Origin: Emydura subglobosa | Taxonomy: Eukaryota > Chordata > Testudines > Chelidae | Assembly (NCBI GenBank): GCA_007922225.1 | Contig: ML679954.1 | Span: forward strand, 24,077,003 to 24,141,002 | Direction of reading: 5' to 3' | Length of the DNA stretch: 64,000 bases | In this document: in pieces, positions 1 through 12,445 of the stretch | Numbering within the stretch: position 1 is the stretch's first letter | How the letters are laid out: each line of letters opens with the position of its first letter | The notes under the pieces: model-generated | What the model was told of the DNA's origin: nothing | The model's database searches: none | Seen by the model: the letters and a program-made list of their open reading frames with translations, nothing else | Translations under genes and position numbers: made by a program

Positions 1-1629
1 GCAGTAGTTATTCATTTACGGCCTATTACAAAGCCCATTGAAGTCAATGGAAAAAAACCCTTATTGACTTCAAATGGGATTTGAATCAGCTCTTACGAAT
101 CAAAGGAAACATTGGTCAGTTTCTGGTAATGTTTTTTTGTTAGTTATCAAATTTGTCTGGAAAGAATATTTGGAGTACTTAATTTTTACTTTTAAAAGCT
201 TTTGAGTTTCATGAAAGAATGCAGGGATGCTAGGGCCAAAATGTTAGGAAAACTAAAGAGCAATCTGGATAGAATTATCCTATATGTTAACTAGGCAGTT
301 TTTAATTTTACAAAATATTAACTATATATTTAAAACATATGACTGCTTTAATGCCTTTTTTAAGGCTTTTAGCATGTGGAATTACATTCTGTCTATAATA
401 AATTTAAGACTTCATAATGCACTATAGTGCATTACTATAAATTTTTACATCTGTATTTTCTGGATGCCAGGTGTATGCTTTTGCTCTATTTTATTCTATT
501 TTATTCTTTTAAACGTTCATTGGTAATCTCTGACTAAGTAGGGTGCTTGATAAGTAACTATTAGAATCATACTATCACATGCGATTTTGACCTGTTTACC
601 CTCACTTTCTTCCCTTTGCATTGTTAGGGTACATTGTTTTTGCTTTTCAGCTTGCCAAAGATCAATTGATTTCCTATTGTATGTATTCTCCCCCTCCATT
701 TTCTTCCTATGTCCCATACATTTATGTCATTACCCGCTTGAGAAGGAATTTACTAGCGTTGTATTGAAGGACAGCATTAAATATACAGAGACTATTTCCC
801 AAACCTAGGACAACAGCGCACAACTAAAATTAAAGTCAACTTATGTGTTCCATTTTTTCTACAACATGGGGAAATCCCTTTATGATTAATAAGCATCTAC
901 AGCACACTTCCTCCCTTCCACCACTTCTAGATGTTAGTTATTCAGATGTGGGAGTATTGTCCAGCAAAATGACAATGAGAACAGTCTCACTGTCTTAAAG
1001 ATGGATGTTTTTCCTATGAAAGGACTGTGTAATTGAGCTGGTTATGGACCTGTACTTACAGCCCTATATTGCACAGGTAACCAAAGAAGGCGGGGAAGAA
1101 AGGAAAGATGCGAAAAGCCTTCACTCCACATGGGATTCAGGCACATTTACTATCTGAGCACTCCAGAACACAAAGACTGCTCCCTTCTAGTGCCCTCGTG
1201 CAAAAAAAACCCCAACCCTATCCCACGTAGGGTGGGGGAAAAGGCAAAGCTAGAGCCTCTCCCTTCCATCACATACAGCACTGATCAGACAGGTAGAGGG
1301 AGCATGCTGTACTCTTCTGAGAGGTAATAATTGTCCTGAGAGGCAACGTCTCTGAGAGATTAATACCACAACCATGAGTATGGGACACCTTTTGGGCACA
1401 GCTGAGCAGTTTGTATTAGTGTTGGATTTTTTGTGTGTTTCAATTCTGGCATTTGACTGGTCAGAACTAATAAGTAACAGACAGCCTCCATGAGGACCTC
1501 AGATACTTAACTGATGGTTATTGAGGAAGAAGGTTGACTGTAACAGCATACTCAGCAAGGGATGTAAGGTATTTCTATCATGCTTTGAGATAAAGACTAC
1601 AGGGAGGTGATATTTATTTGGCATATGCA
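1..1629. other. AT-rich non-coding stretch
   Basis: No gene or clear transposon is visible. The first 60 bases contain a CCCATTGAAGTCAATGG-like inverted repeat of the kind found many times in this window. A perfect 18-bp palindrome, AATGCACTATAGTGCATT, lies at 416-433. Open frames here are short and lack recognisable motifs. Confidence 0.6.
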
Positions 1630-2410
1630 ATCTGGTTAAGCCAAGCCACAGCGTTCTTACTGGTGATGTTCAAGGCACAAAGAGCTCCAGGAAGTTGTTA
1701 TTTTGCAGTCCTCAACAACGTGTGTCATGGTTTGTGGCTGCCCAGACTAACATAGTGAACTGTTTCTAAAACACCACTGAAATTCTACTGCAGCACAAAT
1801 TTCATGTCTGGTATGAAACCGGTTCAGAAGGCTCTGTTGCCTTTGTGGTAAATCAAACCCGGGTTGAAGCTGAATGGAGTCCGTGACAAGATGATTTGTC
1901 ATTTTCTCTACAGACCACAAAACTTGCCACACACGTCCTCTACTGTAAATCCCTCACGCGATAAACTTAGTCATCTGCCTTGCCGGTGCCCATTGTGGAT
2001 ATGTGGTGGATTAAACAAGTCTTTAAATCATGGCAGAGATGGCTTACCACGCAGCTTTGTCTTGAGCTTGGCTATGCTTTCCTCTCTGCAAACACTGGGC
2101 GAAGCAATATTGCAGAGAACTGGTGACCATGGTCAAGGAGTAGGTTTAAGTGTCCCTGAAATAATATGCATGATGGAATTTAGTTGCATGTCAATCAAGC
2201 TATGTCTAAACTACAAATTTAGTTGTAGGTCAGATGAAACTGGCTGGAAAGATATGGGGCATCAATGCCCCATACATTACACATTTCAGCCTTGGCATGG
2301 TGTTATTCAGCAGCAGAGTATTCTGCTCCAGCATGGCTTTGCTCACCTCACACAAAGATCATCAACAGAGGTGATGAAAGTAGTCCACCCCTGGGTCCTT
2401 AATATTTAAC
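1630..2410 (-). mobile_element. LINE relic, C-terminal part of the polymerase ORF
   Basis: Read on the minus strand, this stretch encodes broken pieces of the C-terminal region of a non-LTR retrotransposon polymerase. The clearest block is at about 1790-1900, with residues QPGFDLPQRQQSLLNRFHT, a strongly conserved segment of a widespread LINE group. After a frameshift and stops, the next block reads QPQTMTHVVEDCK (about 1700-1750), the usual cysteine-containing QTMxHIVExC region, and then NAVAWLNQIAY (about 1630-1665), which is the normal end of such proteins. Further upstream on the minus strand the similarity fades. Several stops and frame changes show it is dead. The 181-residue plus-strand frame at 1864-2409 is its antisense shadow, not a gene. 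The clade is not assigned; it is probably in the jockey/CR1-like assemblage. Confidence 0.72.
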
Positions 2411-2769
2411 ACGTCTTGCAAGAGGACACTTCCCATTTTCAATAATTTATTATTATCGAATGGAATTTGCCGATTAAGACATGAAAACCCACACAGAACA
2501 CTGACATTTTAAGGTTCCAGCATTGCATTGATAAGATTAGACTGGAGTAGCCACTCCAACATACTTAATTAAGCAAAAACAAGCAACTCTTCCATTTTGA
2601 AAAAGTTCCGCCTCGATTAAAACTAAGATGAAATTTAGTCTCAGCAAAATATCTAGTGCCAAAGTCCCTTCAGTGTGCACTGTTCTTCATACCAGAATAT
2701 TTCTTTGACTGGAGGGATCCAACCGGATGAAAAATGAAAGGCAAAAAACAACAAAGTGGCTGATAAGAG
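2411..2769. other. Non-coding, nothing recognised
   Basis: This is an AT-rich stretch between the LINE relic and the CR1 copy. No motif, open frame or repeat could be assigned. Confidence 0.5.
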
Positions 2770-4280
2770 ATTCAGTCACTAAAAAATTAGAGGGTGATAT
2801 AATTAATGCAAATCAACATGGGTTTATGGAAAATAGATCTTGTCAAACTAACAACAGTTGATGAGGCTACAGGTTAGGTTGATAAAGGTAATAGTGGTGA
2901 TGTAATATACTTTGAATTCTATATATTTGACCTGATACTGTACAATATTTTGATTAAGGAACTAGAATGATACTAAGGGTTTTTCTACATGGAACACTAA
3001 TGTGGACTATAGCGTATTTCAGAAATTACACCCTGAAATGCTGTGTGTTAATTGATCCATGTAGACCTTGCTTGTGCACACTAGAGGTGCTGTAGCACAC
3101 TGTAGTTTGATGTTTGAAATAGCACTATATTAAAGCGTGATTTACATGGAACCACCAATGTACAACATAGCCTTTCCCCCATTGGGCATATTACCCCACT
3201 GTGTAGACAAACTCTTATGAACATGGCACATATCATTTAGCCCTTTTAAAATCCATTTAATAAGTCTCAAAATGTAATTGTAAAGAGGGAATCATCAAGG
3301 GGGATATTTCTAGTAGGATCCTGCAGGGACCATTACTCTATTCCTTACACTATTTGACACTTTGATCAATTATCTGGAAGACAACAAAAAAAAAAATTAC
3401 TGATAAAGTGTGGAGATGTCACAGATTGGGGAAGTGGTAATTAATGAAAAGGTCACTGAAAGTGGTCTGGATCGCTTGGTAAGCTGGGCACAAGCAAACA
3501 ATATGCATTTCAATACAAGCAAGTCATACATCTAGGAACAAAGAACATAGGCCATAGTTAGAGGATAGGGGACTCTCCTGAAAAGCAGAGACTCTGAAGT
3601 CAATGGATAATCAGCTGAACATGAGCTCTCAGTACAATGCTGTGGCTAAGGGCTAATGGGAACTTTAGATTTATAAAAAGGGGGAACCTTGGATAGGAGC
3701 TGGGACGTTATATTAATTCTGTATTTGGCATTGGTATGAGTGCATTGGAATATTGTGTCCAGTTCAGGTGTTTATAGTTGAAGAATGATCCTGCTCTGTT
3801 GGGGAGGGTTTAGAGAAGAGCCACAAGAACGACTAAAGGATTGGAAAACATTGCTTATAATGATAGACTGAGGGAGCCCAATCTGTTTAGCCCAACAAAG
3901 AGAAGGTTAAACGGTGACTTGGTCACAGCCTATGAATACGTAGATGGGGAATAGAAATTTGATATGACGGCTTTTCAATCTAGCAGGCAAAATTATAACA
4001 AGATCCAGTAGCTAGAAGTTGAAGCTAGACAAATTCAGCCTAGAAATAAAGTATACACATTTAACAGTAAGGTAATTAATCATTGGTGCAATTTTCCAAA
4101 GATCGTGGTGGATTCTCCATAACTGACCATTTATAAATCAAGACTGGATGTTTTTTCTAAAAGATATGTTTTAATTCAAACAGGAATTAATTCAGAGAGG
4201 TCCTATGATGTATGTTATACCTTAGGGCAGACTACATGATCATAGTGATTCCTTCTGGTTTTATGATCGATGAATCTGTG
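2770..4280 (+). mobile_element. CR1 LINE, 5'-truncated, reverse transcriptase part plus 3' end
   Basis: This is a CR1-type non-LTR retrotransposon running left to right. It begins within the reverse transcriptase coding region (sequence around 2800-2890 resembles the part encoding the AFDxV region) and continues to the typical turtle-type 3' end at about 4200-4270 (GGCAGACTACATGATCATAG...CCTTCTGGT). The catalytic F-A-D-D box would fall at 3406-3420 but reads C-G-D-V, so the enzyme is dead. The C-terminal RT region and the downstream segment (3480-4140) follow CR1 order, with many small indels and stops. A foreign 240-bp insertion interrupts it at 2976-3215. CR1 copies are normally 5'-truncated like this one. 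Confidence 0.88.
2976..3215. mobile_element. 240-bp MITE nested in CR1, TA target duplication
   Basis: The CR1 sequence is interrupted by 240 bases with imperfect terminal inverted repeats: AGGGTTTTTCTACAT at the left and the complement of AGAGTTTGTCTACAC at the right. It is flanked by TA at 2974-2975 and 3216-3217. CR1-like sequence resumes immediately after it (GAACATGGCACATAT). A TA duplication and this type of end fit a non-autonomous Tc1/mariner-like element. It has no coding capacity. Confidence 0.75.
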
Positions 4281-4504
4281 AAATACTTTAAACTGACGTA
4301 TTCCAGATAGAAATAAGCTAATTGAATTAGTGTCTCAGGTATCTAGCTGAGGCTTTAGAATGATATTTGATGTGTAGATCATTTTATTTCAAAAATGAAA
4401 TTAAAATAATCAAGAGTATTAGTGTTTAAAAGCTACTCTTGACAACAAAGCAAGTGTGACTGGATTATCAGCTACACATGTACACACATGCCTACATTTG
4501 TTTA

Positions 4505-4790
4505 TTTTAATATTTGGATTATGGTAGCTCCTAAAGAAATCAAGACCCCCATTGTGTCAGGGTACTGTACATATACATACAAAGGAACTGTCCTTGTCCT
4601 GAAGAGTTCACAATCTAAATAGACAAGACAAAGAATGAGAGAAAAGGTGTATTAATTTTCCCATTTTACAGATGGGGAATGGAAGTGCAGAGGAATTAAA
4701 TGACTTGCTCATTCTCACAGATAAGTAACTGAACCACATCTTCTAATTTCCACCCAGGGCTTTAACTACAGGCTCTCTCTTTGAAATGTC
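4505..4790 (-). mobile_element. MIR-like SINE with L2/L3-type tail
   Basis: On the minus strand this shows a MIR core (complement of CCCATTTTACAGATGGGGAA followed by GACTTGCTC...CACAG) and an L2-type tail (complement of CCCCATTGTGTCAGGGTACTGTAC and CTGAAGAGTTCACAATCTAA). The combination is typical of ancient amniote CORE-SINEs. Both parts are diverged. The exact subfamily cannot be given. Confidence 0.7.
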
Positions 4791-7700
4791 AAAAGGACTA
4801 AACAGAGGAATCCGAGTTAGCAAATGTCAATTTGCATATGCTAAAAGTAGGAATATGCTTGCAGACTACACCAGAAATGTAATTTAAATAAGTTGTGTAT
4901 GGCAATTACCTGTTAAAGTCATTGAAATACATGGTGCTGAATCTGCCAGTTGGAGACAACCCCAATATTTTGAGTGTGCTGATTAAGGCCCCAATACTGT
5001 CCCACAAGCAGAGATGTGGGATCATTGTAGGATGGGCCCTACTGAAATGAGATACAGGAGTTAATTGAGATATTCCGGAAAGTGACCCTGGACGTTATAA
5101 TTCACAGGAATTAGGCTGTTTTGTTTTTAAGATCACTGGAATGAATGAATGAATGATGATGAAAAATAATTGACTGTAGAGGACTACCAGTTAAAACTAA
5201 ACAGCTAGACCCAGTGAAGAAATGTGCTGAGACTGGATACCTTTATAACTAAACATTTACTGGAAATAAACATATTTGTTGTTTGATTTAACTTTCCTCT
5301 TTGAATGAAATCAACAGTCCCCCCCCCCCCCCATGTGCAATTCTGGTTACTGAGGAGAGCCTACTCACAAGAGGTGTTCATACATCAAGCAGTGTTCACG
5401 GGTAACAGAAAATCCATGTCTGACATGCAGTTATAAAGCATTTTTAAACTGTCTGGAGAATACTTACTGAGAAGCAACATTTTGTGTCACCATATCTTTA
5501 TTTCATAACAAAGTCCTTCCCAAAGAGCAATCACCCACCTCAAGTTATAGATCCTCCATTGTCATTCCATAGCAATGTGTTTTACAGATGTCTGTAAATT
5601 AATTCTAGGCTACAATTCCTTTTGCTTCTGAACCATGGAGGAAGTATGACAGGCTGTTTGGTATTTAGATATTAAATTTCATTTGAAGGGTGGTTAGAAA
5701 AGAATTCCCTAGAATTCTTTTCAAAGCTACTGTATACAAAAAGAACTTCCAAGTACTGAGGTCAGACCAATGAGCTTGCTCAAGGAATATTGTGAGTTGT
5801 CATTTTTTAGTTACACATTACTTGTAACTGACAGCAATGTGGTTATATTTCTTGAATCTTCTGAAGCCAAAGATAATATCTAATTGAAGAATTTGGGATT
5901 GAATTCCAGATGAAAATTGGCAGTTCAGGACTAATCACAACTGAGGTGTCTCACATGACTTTAGTGGGATGTCCAGTGCTCAGCACCTCTCACTGTCATG
6001 GCCTAGGTCAATATTAAATTAATAATATTAAAACATGCATGTTATAGACAGCAACACCAGTAGGCATGCCTTAAGGATACTTATACAGACACAGATGGTT
6101 AGATTACCTGAGTCAGTGAAGCAAAAAGCTGACTACCTGATTTTCTGTCCCATTCCCTGTCCTGCGACAGGCTAAAGCAACCTATGAACAGCTCTAACCT
6201 GGACCAGCTAGCAATGGTACCCAAGAGACTGGCTGTCAACTGAGCATAGCCACAGTGCAGCTTCACCCATCTATTCTTCCTCCCTGCCATAACAGGCCTC
6301 CAATACACCCCTTGTTCTTGGGGCTTTGGATGGGAGGCACAGGAGCTGATTATTCTACATTACACCACTGAAAACTCCCTTATGCCATGAGAATCCTTGG
6401 GAAAGGGGAATGTGACCTCTCTCCTCCCATTGTGTCACTCAGGAGTAGGAAAGAGTGGTGCAAAACTGAAAACAAGATGTTTCATTTCAATAAGTGTCTT
6501 TGGAAGGAATTAAAAAGAGATTTAAAGCCAAGCATTTTTCCAAGATCTTCATTGCCACATAACTTAAAACAGATACTCTGGTCGTGCAGTTCCAAAGCAG
6601 TGCAATTTCAACAAGCTGCTTTTTCAAACTGCAGCATCCATTTAAATAGTCTTTTGAAAATTAGATCGAACAACTTTATAAACCACAAAAAGAGAAAAAG
6701 AGAAAGAGGGAGTGAGAACAGGAGAGCAAAGTATAGAGATTGTCAGGTAAAGATCTGTGAATCCACATACTCACAATGCCCTTGAAAAATGGATGTTGGA
6801 AAAGCCATGGAGATTGGCATAGTTTTTGCACAGCTCAGCACAATCTAAACACATGTTTATAGTATGTACCCACAGCTCAGTTGCTCAACAAGTGGCCTGC
6901 TGGAAGAGGTGTAGCTTTCTATGCCCACATACACATAGGATCTTCAACTGAAGTAACCTGACTGTCATTGCCAATTAACACATGTAATTTAAGTCAGTGT
7001 TTTTGCATGTGAATTGATACAAGAACTACATATTTGGGTTATGAACGTGCTCCCTCTTACCACAAAATGACACGAAAGGTACATCTCAGACATACCCTGG
7101 CAACCAGAGATAGAAATGTTGCATTAAAGAAGGATTGGCAATTGGCTAAATACTTGGCTAACTAGTCCTTTGGAAAGATTAGACTTGTGTCAATAAGTAT
7201 TGGTAAATATTGATTTCACTGGATGCACACAAACCAATGAAATAATATTTCCATCTATAACAATTGAAATTTGCAGATAGGCAAGGTGAAAAATGCTGCT
7301 TGAGAACTTAAACTCTAAGGATATTTACTCTGTATATTGTGACGTGACGTTGACAATTGTGTTTTAATGCTTATAAAGCTTTACCTTTATGAATCAATGT
7401 CTACAGTCATTAAATAATTGTCATATCTGCTGTTGATTTCTCAGAAAATTTAAATAAATTTAAAACATTAAAAACAAACCACCCATCAAATTTATAAAAA
7501 TTTACTGAATTTATAAAAATTGAATTCTGCCAAGAGCAATAGGATTCCCCTATCATGAACTATTCCTAAACTGGTGTAATTACACTAATGGTTCATACAT
7601 TGAGCTTGAACCTCAGCTATGCCAAGCTCACACTTGGTGTAAGTGACTGGGGGGTAGGGGTGAGGCGGGAGAGGCAAAAGTGGCTCGGGATTGCTTAAAA

Positions 7701-9338
7701 CTTCCATCATCTGTAGCAGTCCCTCCAAGAACTCTTTCAGCAGCCCAGGGTCACCAGATTGCAATGTGTTCTAACCCCACACCTTTGCGCCCTCTTCAGA
7801 GGGTCCATTCCTAGCACTGAATGCCCTGTAAATAGAATGGGTGAGAAGGTAACGGGTAACAGACCTCATTAAGCTGACTTTACACCACAGGACAACTATC
7901 CTCTGTCAAAGAAATCCCTAGCCGTACTTTCAGGGAAGCTTCAAGTCTCCTTTTTGCATTGAAGCAGCAGAAGGGCAACTTGCTTTTCTGGTATAAGCTA
8001 GTCATTGTGTTATACTTACTCAGGCAGTGATGACCTCTGGCTCCATTCACACATCTGCCTCAGTATCAAAAAGGGCAAGTGTTGACTGTATAAATTAAGT
8101 GTTGTGAAAGAATATTAAAATATATCCCATACACTGGTGAGCATGAAGAACAACTGTTGCCATCTTGTCCTTCCTTATAGGCATCTTAGAAGGTTCTAAG
8201 ATGCTGTCAATCCTAGGGTAGTCTTTCTATCCCTTAGCCATAATGGGAGATGGGAACTCCAACCCATCCTGTATTTTGGAGTTCCAGTTTCAAGCTCATG
8301 AATTTGAACCAGCAGTATGGATTTACACCCCAAACTTTCCCATCTCCCCACACTACTTTCTACCCTTCAGTAGAATTAAGTTTCCGCTTCTCTCCCTCTT
8401 TGAGACACAACAACAGTAAAGCTTAAAAATTATCTGAAAAACTCCTTTTTCTCTTCTGAACCAGGAAAAAAGAGAAAGCCTTTATAGGTGTCAAACCATC
8501 TTTGAATCTCTTTTCTTCTGAACCGGGCAAAAGTAAAGCAAATGGACAGTCTTTGGGTTCCCTTTCTGTTCACGGTAGAGATAAAGTAAAGCTTTTAAAC
8601 CAAGAGAATCTATCAAAAAAACAAGTAATTTTTAAACCCAAGAAAACAGGCTTACACTGAATTTAGAAACATTTCCGCAGTGAAGAGCAGAGCTTCTCCT
8701 ATCAAGAGACTCAGCCATTCCCATCCCCTCACTCTTAGTTTTCACTTCCCCTTATGCGCTCCCAGCTGGGCTAATGTTACCCTTGCTTCATTGCCTAGAA
8801 CCCTGGCCTGAATCCCCAGGAATTTCCAACCTGGCTAGTCTCCTGTCCCTTCTGGGATCCATATGGATATTACAGAGCACAGTGTGCTTGTTAGTGTTGG
8901 TAGTCTCAGGATATGGGGTCACTGGAATGGATGTATCCTCTAGAAGTATATCTATAGGCCCACAATATCAACTCTGGGGACTAATAGACATTGAGTTCAT
9001 GCACAGAGGTCCAGGCTAAACTGCACCAAGCTTAGTACTTGAATAATTTCCTAGCTGCAGATACTGCCAGTCATCACCCCTATAATATAACATATCTACT
9101 GTAGATTATAATATCACTGTGTACACTGATGGTTGAACACCTACATATATTGAGCCTATTAAATGGCTGTGGGCATTGTGTGTGATGTTTGTTAGTTATC
9201 TGTCCAACATAGTTCAATACTTTACTGGATAATGTTTCCATCAGCTGCAATTCAATTGCATGATGTGCCACTAATACATTCTCTCAAAACCAAAAGAGTG
9301 TTCCTAGCATTAATATCCAGCATGTGACTGGAGATGTG
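4791..9338. other. AT-rich non-coding stretch
   Basis: No gene, RNA gene or definable transposon was recognised. A run of 14 C lies at 5319-5332 and a short GAAT repeat at about 5143-5155. The 132-residue frame at 6387-6785 is rich in basic, low-complexity sequence near its end and has no recognisable domain; it is taken as chance. A near-direct duplication of a TTTATAAAAATT motif occurs at about 7492-7520. Confidence 0.55.
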
Positions 9339-9339
9339 C

Positions 9340-9480
9340 TACAATCTAGACAGTTACCTGGGCTTTCCACATTATTAATTTCATTTCTGGGTGGGAGACC
9401 TCATCTTGGAATAGGCAGAGACTAGAGACTACCTGGTGAGTATAACTTCCTGTAAACATGGTGTTGGTGTCTCTATACTT
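9340..9480 (+). repeat. Possible Pol III-derived SINE fragment
   Basis: The sequence CTGGGTGGGAGACC at 9387-9400, followed by CTTGGAATA, resembles the GGATGGGAGACC...GGGAATA internal promoter region of 5S rRNA. It also resembles the GTGGGAGACC box of tRNA-type turtle SINEs. The surrounding bases are too diverged to decide. It is not an intact 5S gene. Confidence 0.3.
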
Positions 9481-9738
9481 TATCAAGATCCAGCGATTGT
9501 GGTTTTAAGCAAAAAACCCTTCGGGGATGAAACTCTGCCAACTGGAGGGGTGCTCAGTGGTAAATATGAATTTTGAGGTAGAAATCCATTTTATGTATAG
9601 GATTTTAGAAGATATGTTTGGATATCAGGAGGAGACAACAGCTCTAGCCTGTGATTGTGCAAAGCATTATGACTGAATAGGCCTAACTGCCAAACTCATG
9701 CATCTGAATGAGTTAGAGTGGAGGACCTTAATCTTATG

Positions 9739-9774
9739 TTTTTTGTTTTTGTTTGTTTTTTGTTTTTGTTTTTT
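9739..9774. repeat. (GTTTT)n simple repeat
   Basis: Short imperfect run of GTTTT/GTTTTT units, seen directly. Confidence 0.9.
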
Positions 9775-10503
9775 AAGTAAATCAATGAAACATCAAGGAA
9801 GGATTAGGTCTAACATCAGAATGAAAAAAGTGAACTGCCTGATATATTTGTTCTTTTGAAGAAGCTGCAAAACAGTACACTTATGGTTTGTGGTGAAAAG
9901 TATCACCCATGATTGATTGTTTCTTCATTTATAAGAGCTAATTTAAAGCACTATCAATTTAACTATAAATCAATGTGACCATTTGTGGATCAAGGTAACA
10001 CACAGTGACAGTGAGGGTGGCAAGCACAACCTAAATCCTTACAAAAGGGTCTGACAGTCCTAATCTGTTCTAAAAAGAAAACAACCATAGATAGTGACAT
10101 ACACTACACTACTATGATGTAGTATGGAAGATTGCAACCAGTACTACAGTGGTCCAGCACGCTGGTCTGACTTGCCATATTATTGCCAGCTGCAGTCACT
10201 TGCAGCCATGCAAGAAACCATGAGAACCAGAAATTACAGACTGACATCCTGATGCAACCAAACCATTGCATTCTAATTTATCACTTTGATCCTGCTACAA
10301 AAAATTTGTTCCTATCCTCTGTCTGTTTCACACTGGTAGGCAGTGGCCTACATTATGTCTAATCTCATTATTTTATATGTTAGCTCACAATTATATCCCA
10401 GTTTCAAAGGGGAACATTATCCTGAAATTAGATTTCTTATTCCAACAATGAGGTGTAGTTTCTTTGGATTCTGGACAGAGAACTATACTCTTCATTTCCC
10501 CCC
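9775..10503. other. Non-coding, nothing recognised
   Basis: AT-rich sequence without coding signs or assignable repeat. Confidence 0.5.
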
Positions 10504-10511
10504 ATAGTAGG

Positions 10512-10924
10512 CAGAGACAGATTAAGATTTATTGGGCACAAAAAACATTTGGCCCTCCCACACACAGGAGCACCATTCCCCCCACTTTTAAAAGTGGGAG
10601 GGTCATGACCGCCCACTTTTTAACATGGGCATAGTAGCCTCAGACAGGCATGAAGCAGCAGCAGCAGAGGCTGCACTTGTGGTGGGGCTGATTGCCTTAT
10701 CTCCTCATTGCAAAGTGCAGCCTTTGTTAGAGGTGCCAGCCTCTTCCTGATGGGGAACCAAGGTGGGGTGGAGCCCCAACAGAAGGGAAGAGGAGCAGGG
10801 GCAGGGCCACAGTTTGGCACCAGTGTCCCCCCCCCAATTCTACACAGGTTCCAGTGCTCCTGTGGGGACCCCCCAAATTGTCTGGGGCCTCTGGACACAG
10901 GCCCAGTGAGTTAATCTGCCACTG
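10512..10924. mobile_element. Short non-autonomous hAT element with 8-bp target duplication
   Basis: A GC-richer block of 413 bp with terminal inverted repeats: CAGAGACAGATTAAG at the left and TTAATCTGCCACTG at the right, which is the complement of CAGTGGCAGATTAA. It is flanked by ATAGTAGG (10504-10511) and ATAGAAGG (10925-10932), an 8-bp duplication with one change. An 8-bp duplication and CAG-type ends are the signature of the hAT superfamily. No transposase is present. The open frames on both strands here (68-92 residues) are by-products of its GC content. Confidence 0.8.
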
Positions 10925-10932
10925 ATAGAAGG

Positions 10933-12234
10933 AACTCATATGCTGTCTCACAAAATGGCAGGCTAAGGTAGAATTTTCTTGAAAATCAGAATTCTATTTT
11001 TCTGAGGGCTAGTCTCATTTGTGGTTCTGGACAAACTGCAACACCCAGTCATGACTCTGTTAAGCCTGAACCTTGCCTGTTATTATTTCTCTGCCCTCAT
11101 CTTTAGACCTCTGTGAGATTGGTTCAAATGAGCTCAGACGTTGACTCATTTTATATGATCATGACACCCATGTGTCAGTGGAACAAGAGAGCAGTCATTC
11201 TCAAGTGAGAGACCTGGGTGTGCAGGAGTCAGTTCTCTCAACCACTGGCCGCTACCTTGGAATTCATTCACTTCAACACTAACAAAATATAAAACCAACT
11301 GGCCTGCCTCCCATAACAGCAGCAACAAAATCAAACGAGGTCCAGTCACTAAATACATCCGTGTATGTGCTCTATGATTTTTAACGGCACACGGGTATCA
11401 TGATGATCCATATGGTGCATGAATTTGGTTTCTATATAATGCTATTTAACACATTTCTTTCTGTTTATCTAAACAGCTAGGACAGCTTTAGAAAAACAAA
11501 ACAGGTGCTCCAGACCAAAGAGGTTAAAAGAAACAATGTAATTAACCCTCCACTATCTTAGGGTAAGAGAACCAAAGAAACACAAATGGAAAAAAACCCC
11601 AAAAGTTACTATAATTACAACATAAAGATTTTAACCCACATCAAATTGAACAAGTTATCACCAAACTAGACCTCTTCTGACTAGCCCCCTTTTCTTGTCA
11701 ATTTTGGTTTTTTATACTGTTTCTTGTGTCTCAAGTTCCCTCATTTGCCACCTTTTGCTTTCCTCATTTGCTTCACCTGGGCCACTCCAGAAAGGCTTAG
11801 CTAATTTGGCCTTTCTGGCTATTAGTAACCTAGTAGTCATTAGAAGGAGCTTATACTCTTGTCTATGCATTTGCCTATTTTTCCTTTTTCTAGACTAGGG
11901 GGAGAAAAAAAAAAGGGAGAGAATACTGAAGTGGATAAACAGAAAAAGGAAGAATATACTACTTTCCATGCTTTGTTATATCACATTCACTCTCTCTCCC
12001 TTATACAGATGGGTACTCCCACCCTCTCAAGAACAGAACAGGAGCATTGAAAGAAAGGGAAAAACCAGGGAAGGCATTGAAGAAGGAGGTTCTTAAAGAG
12101 TGAGGCCATTCTGTCATAATCAGGAATATGTTATAAAAAACATGCAAACAACAGAATTTAGACCTGCTGTAGCTGACCAGACTATGGGCAGTCAAGCCTA
12201 GTGGTTGAAATGAGATTTCAGGCTACCAGTTAGA
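10933..12234. other. Non-coding; possible tRNA-like SINE scrap
   Basis: No gene seen. GTGAGAGACCTGGGT at about 11204-11218 resembles the B-box region of tRNA-derived SINEs but is not extended enough to call. The rest is AT-rich with short chance frames. Confidence 0.45.
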
Positions 12235-12445
12235 GCTGGACCCAGGGGTCAGAATCCAAGAATGAGCAGGGGATTAGTGGAGGAGCCAAAGCCAAATGCC
12301 AGAGCCAAAGGGCAAAACAGAGTTCTAAGCCAGAGGCAGAACCAAGGATCAGAAAGAGAACAGGGGCTGGAGTAGGAGCAAACAGAAGCAGGCCCAGAAA
12401 CAAGGCTAGCACCAGAACTAGGAACAGAATAAGCCCAGCTATAAA
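12235..12445. repeat. Degenerate purine-rich GCCAGAGCCAAAGG-type array
   Basis: The block is built from imperfect units such as CCAGAGCCAAAGG, CCAGAGGCAGAACCAAGGATCAG and related variants over about 200 bases. It produces the alanine/leucine-rich antisense frame at 12230-12448. It is a low-complexity or transposon-derived repeat rather than a gene. The following 200 bases, including GGGGGCCAGGCTTATAA, may belong to the same repeat. Confidence 0.55.

Noticed and set aside
1864..2409. 181-residue open frame on the plus strand
   Set aside because: It lies antisense to a recognisable LINE relic on the minus strand and has no domain of its own.
6387..6785. 132-residue plus-strand frame with a basic low-complexity end
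   Set aside because: No domain, no splice or promoter context, and AT-rich surroundings; treated as chance.
9387..9413. Intact 5S rRNA gene
   Set aside because: Only about 25 bases resemble 5S; the remaining 90 or so do not.
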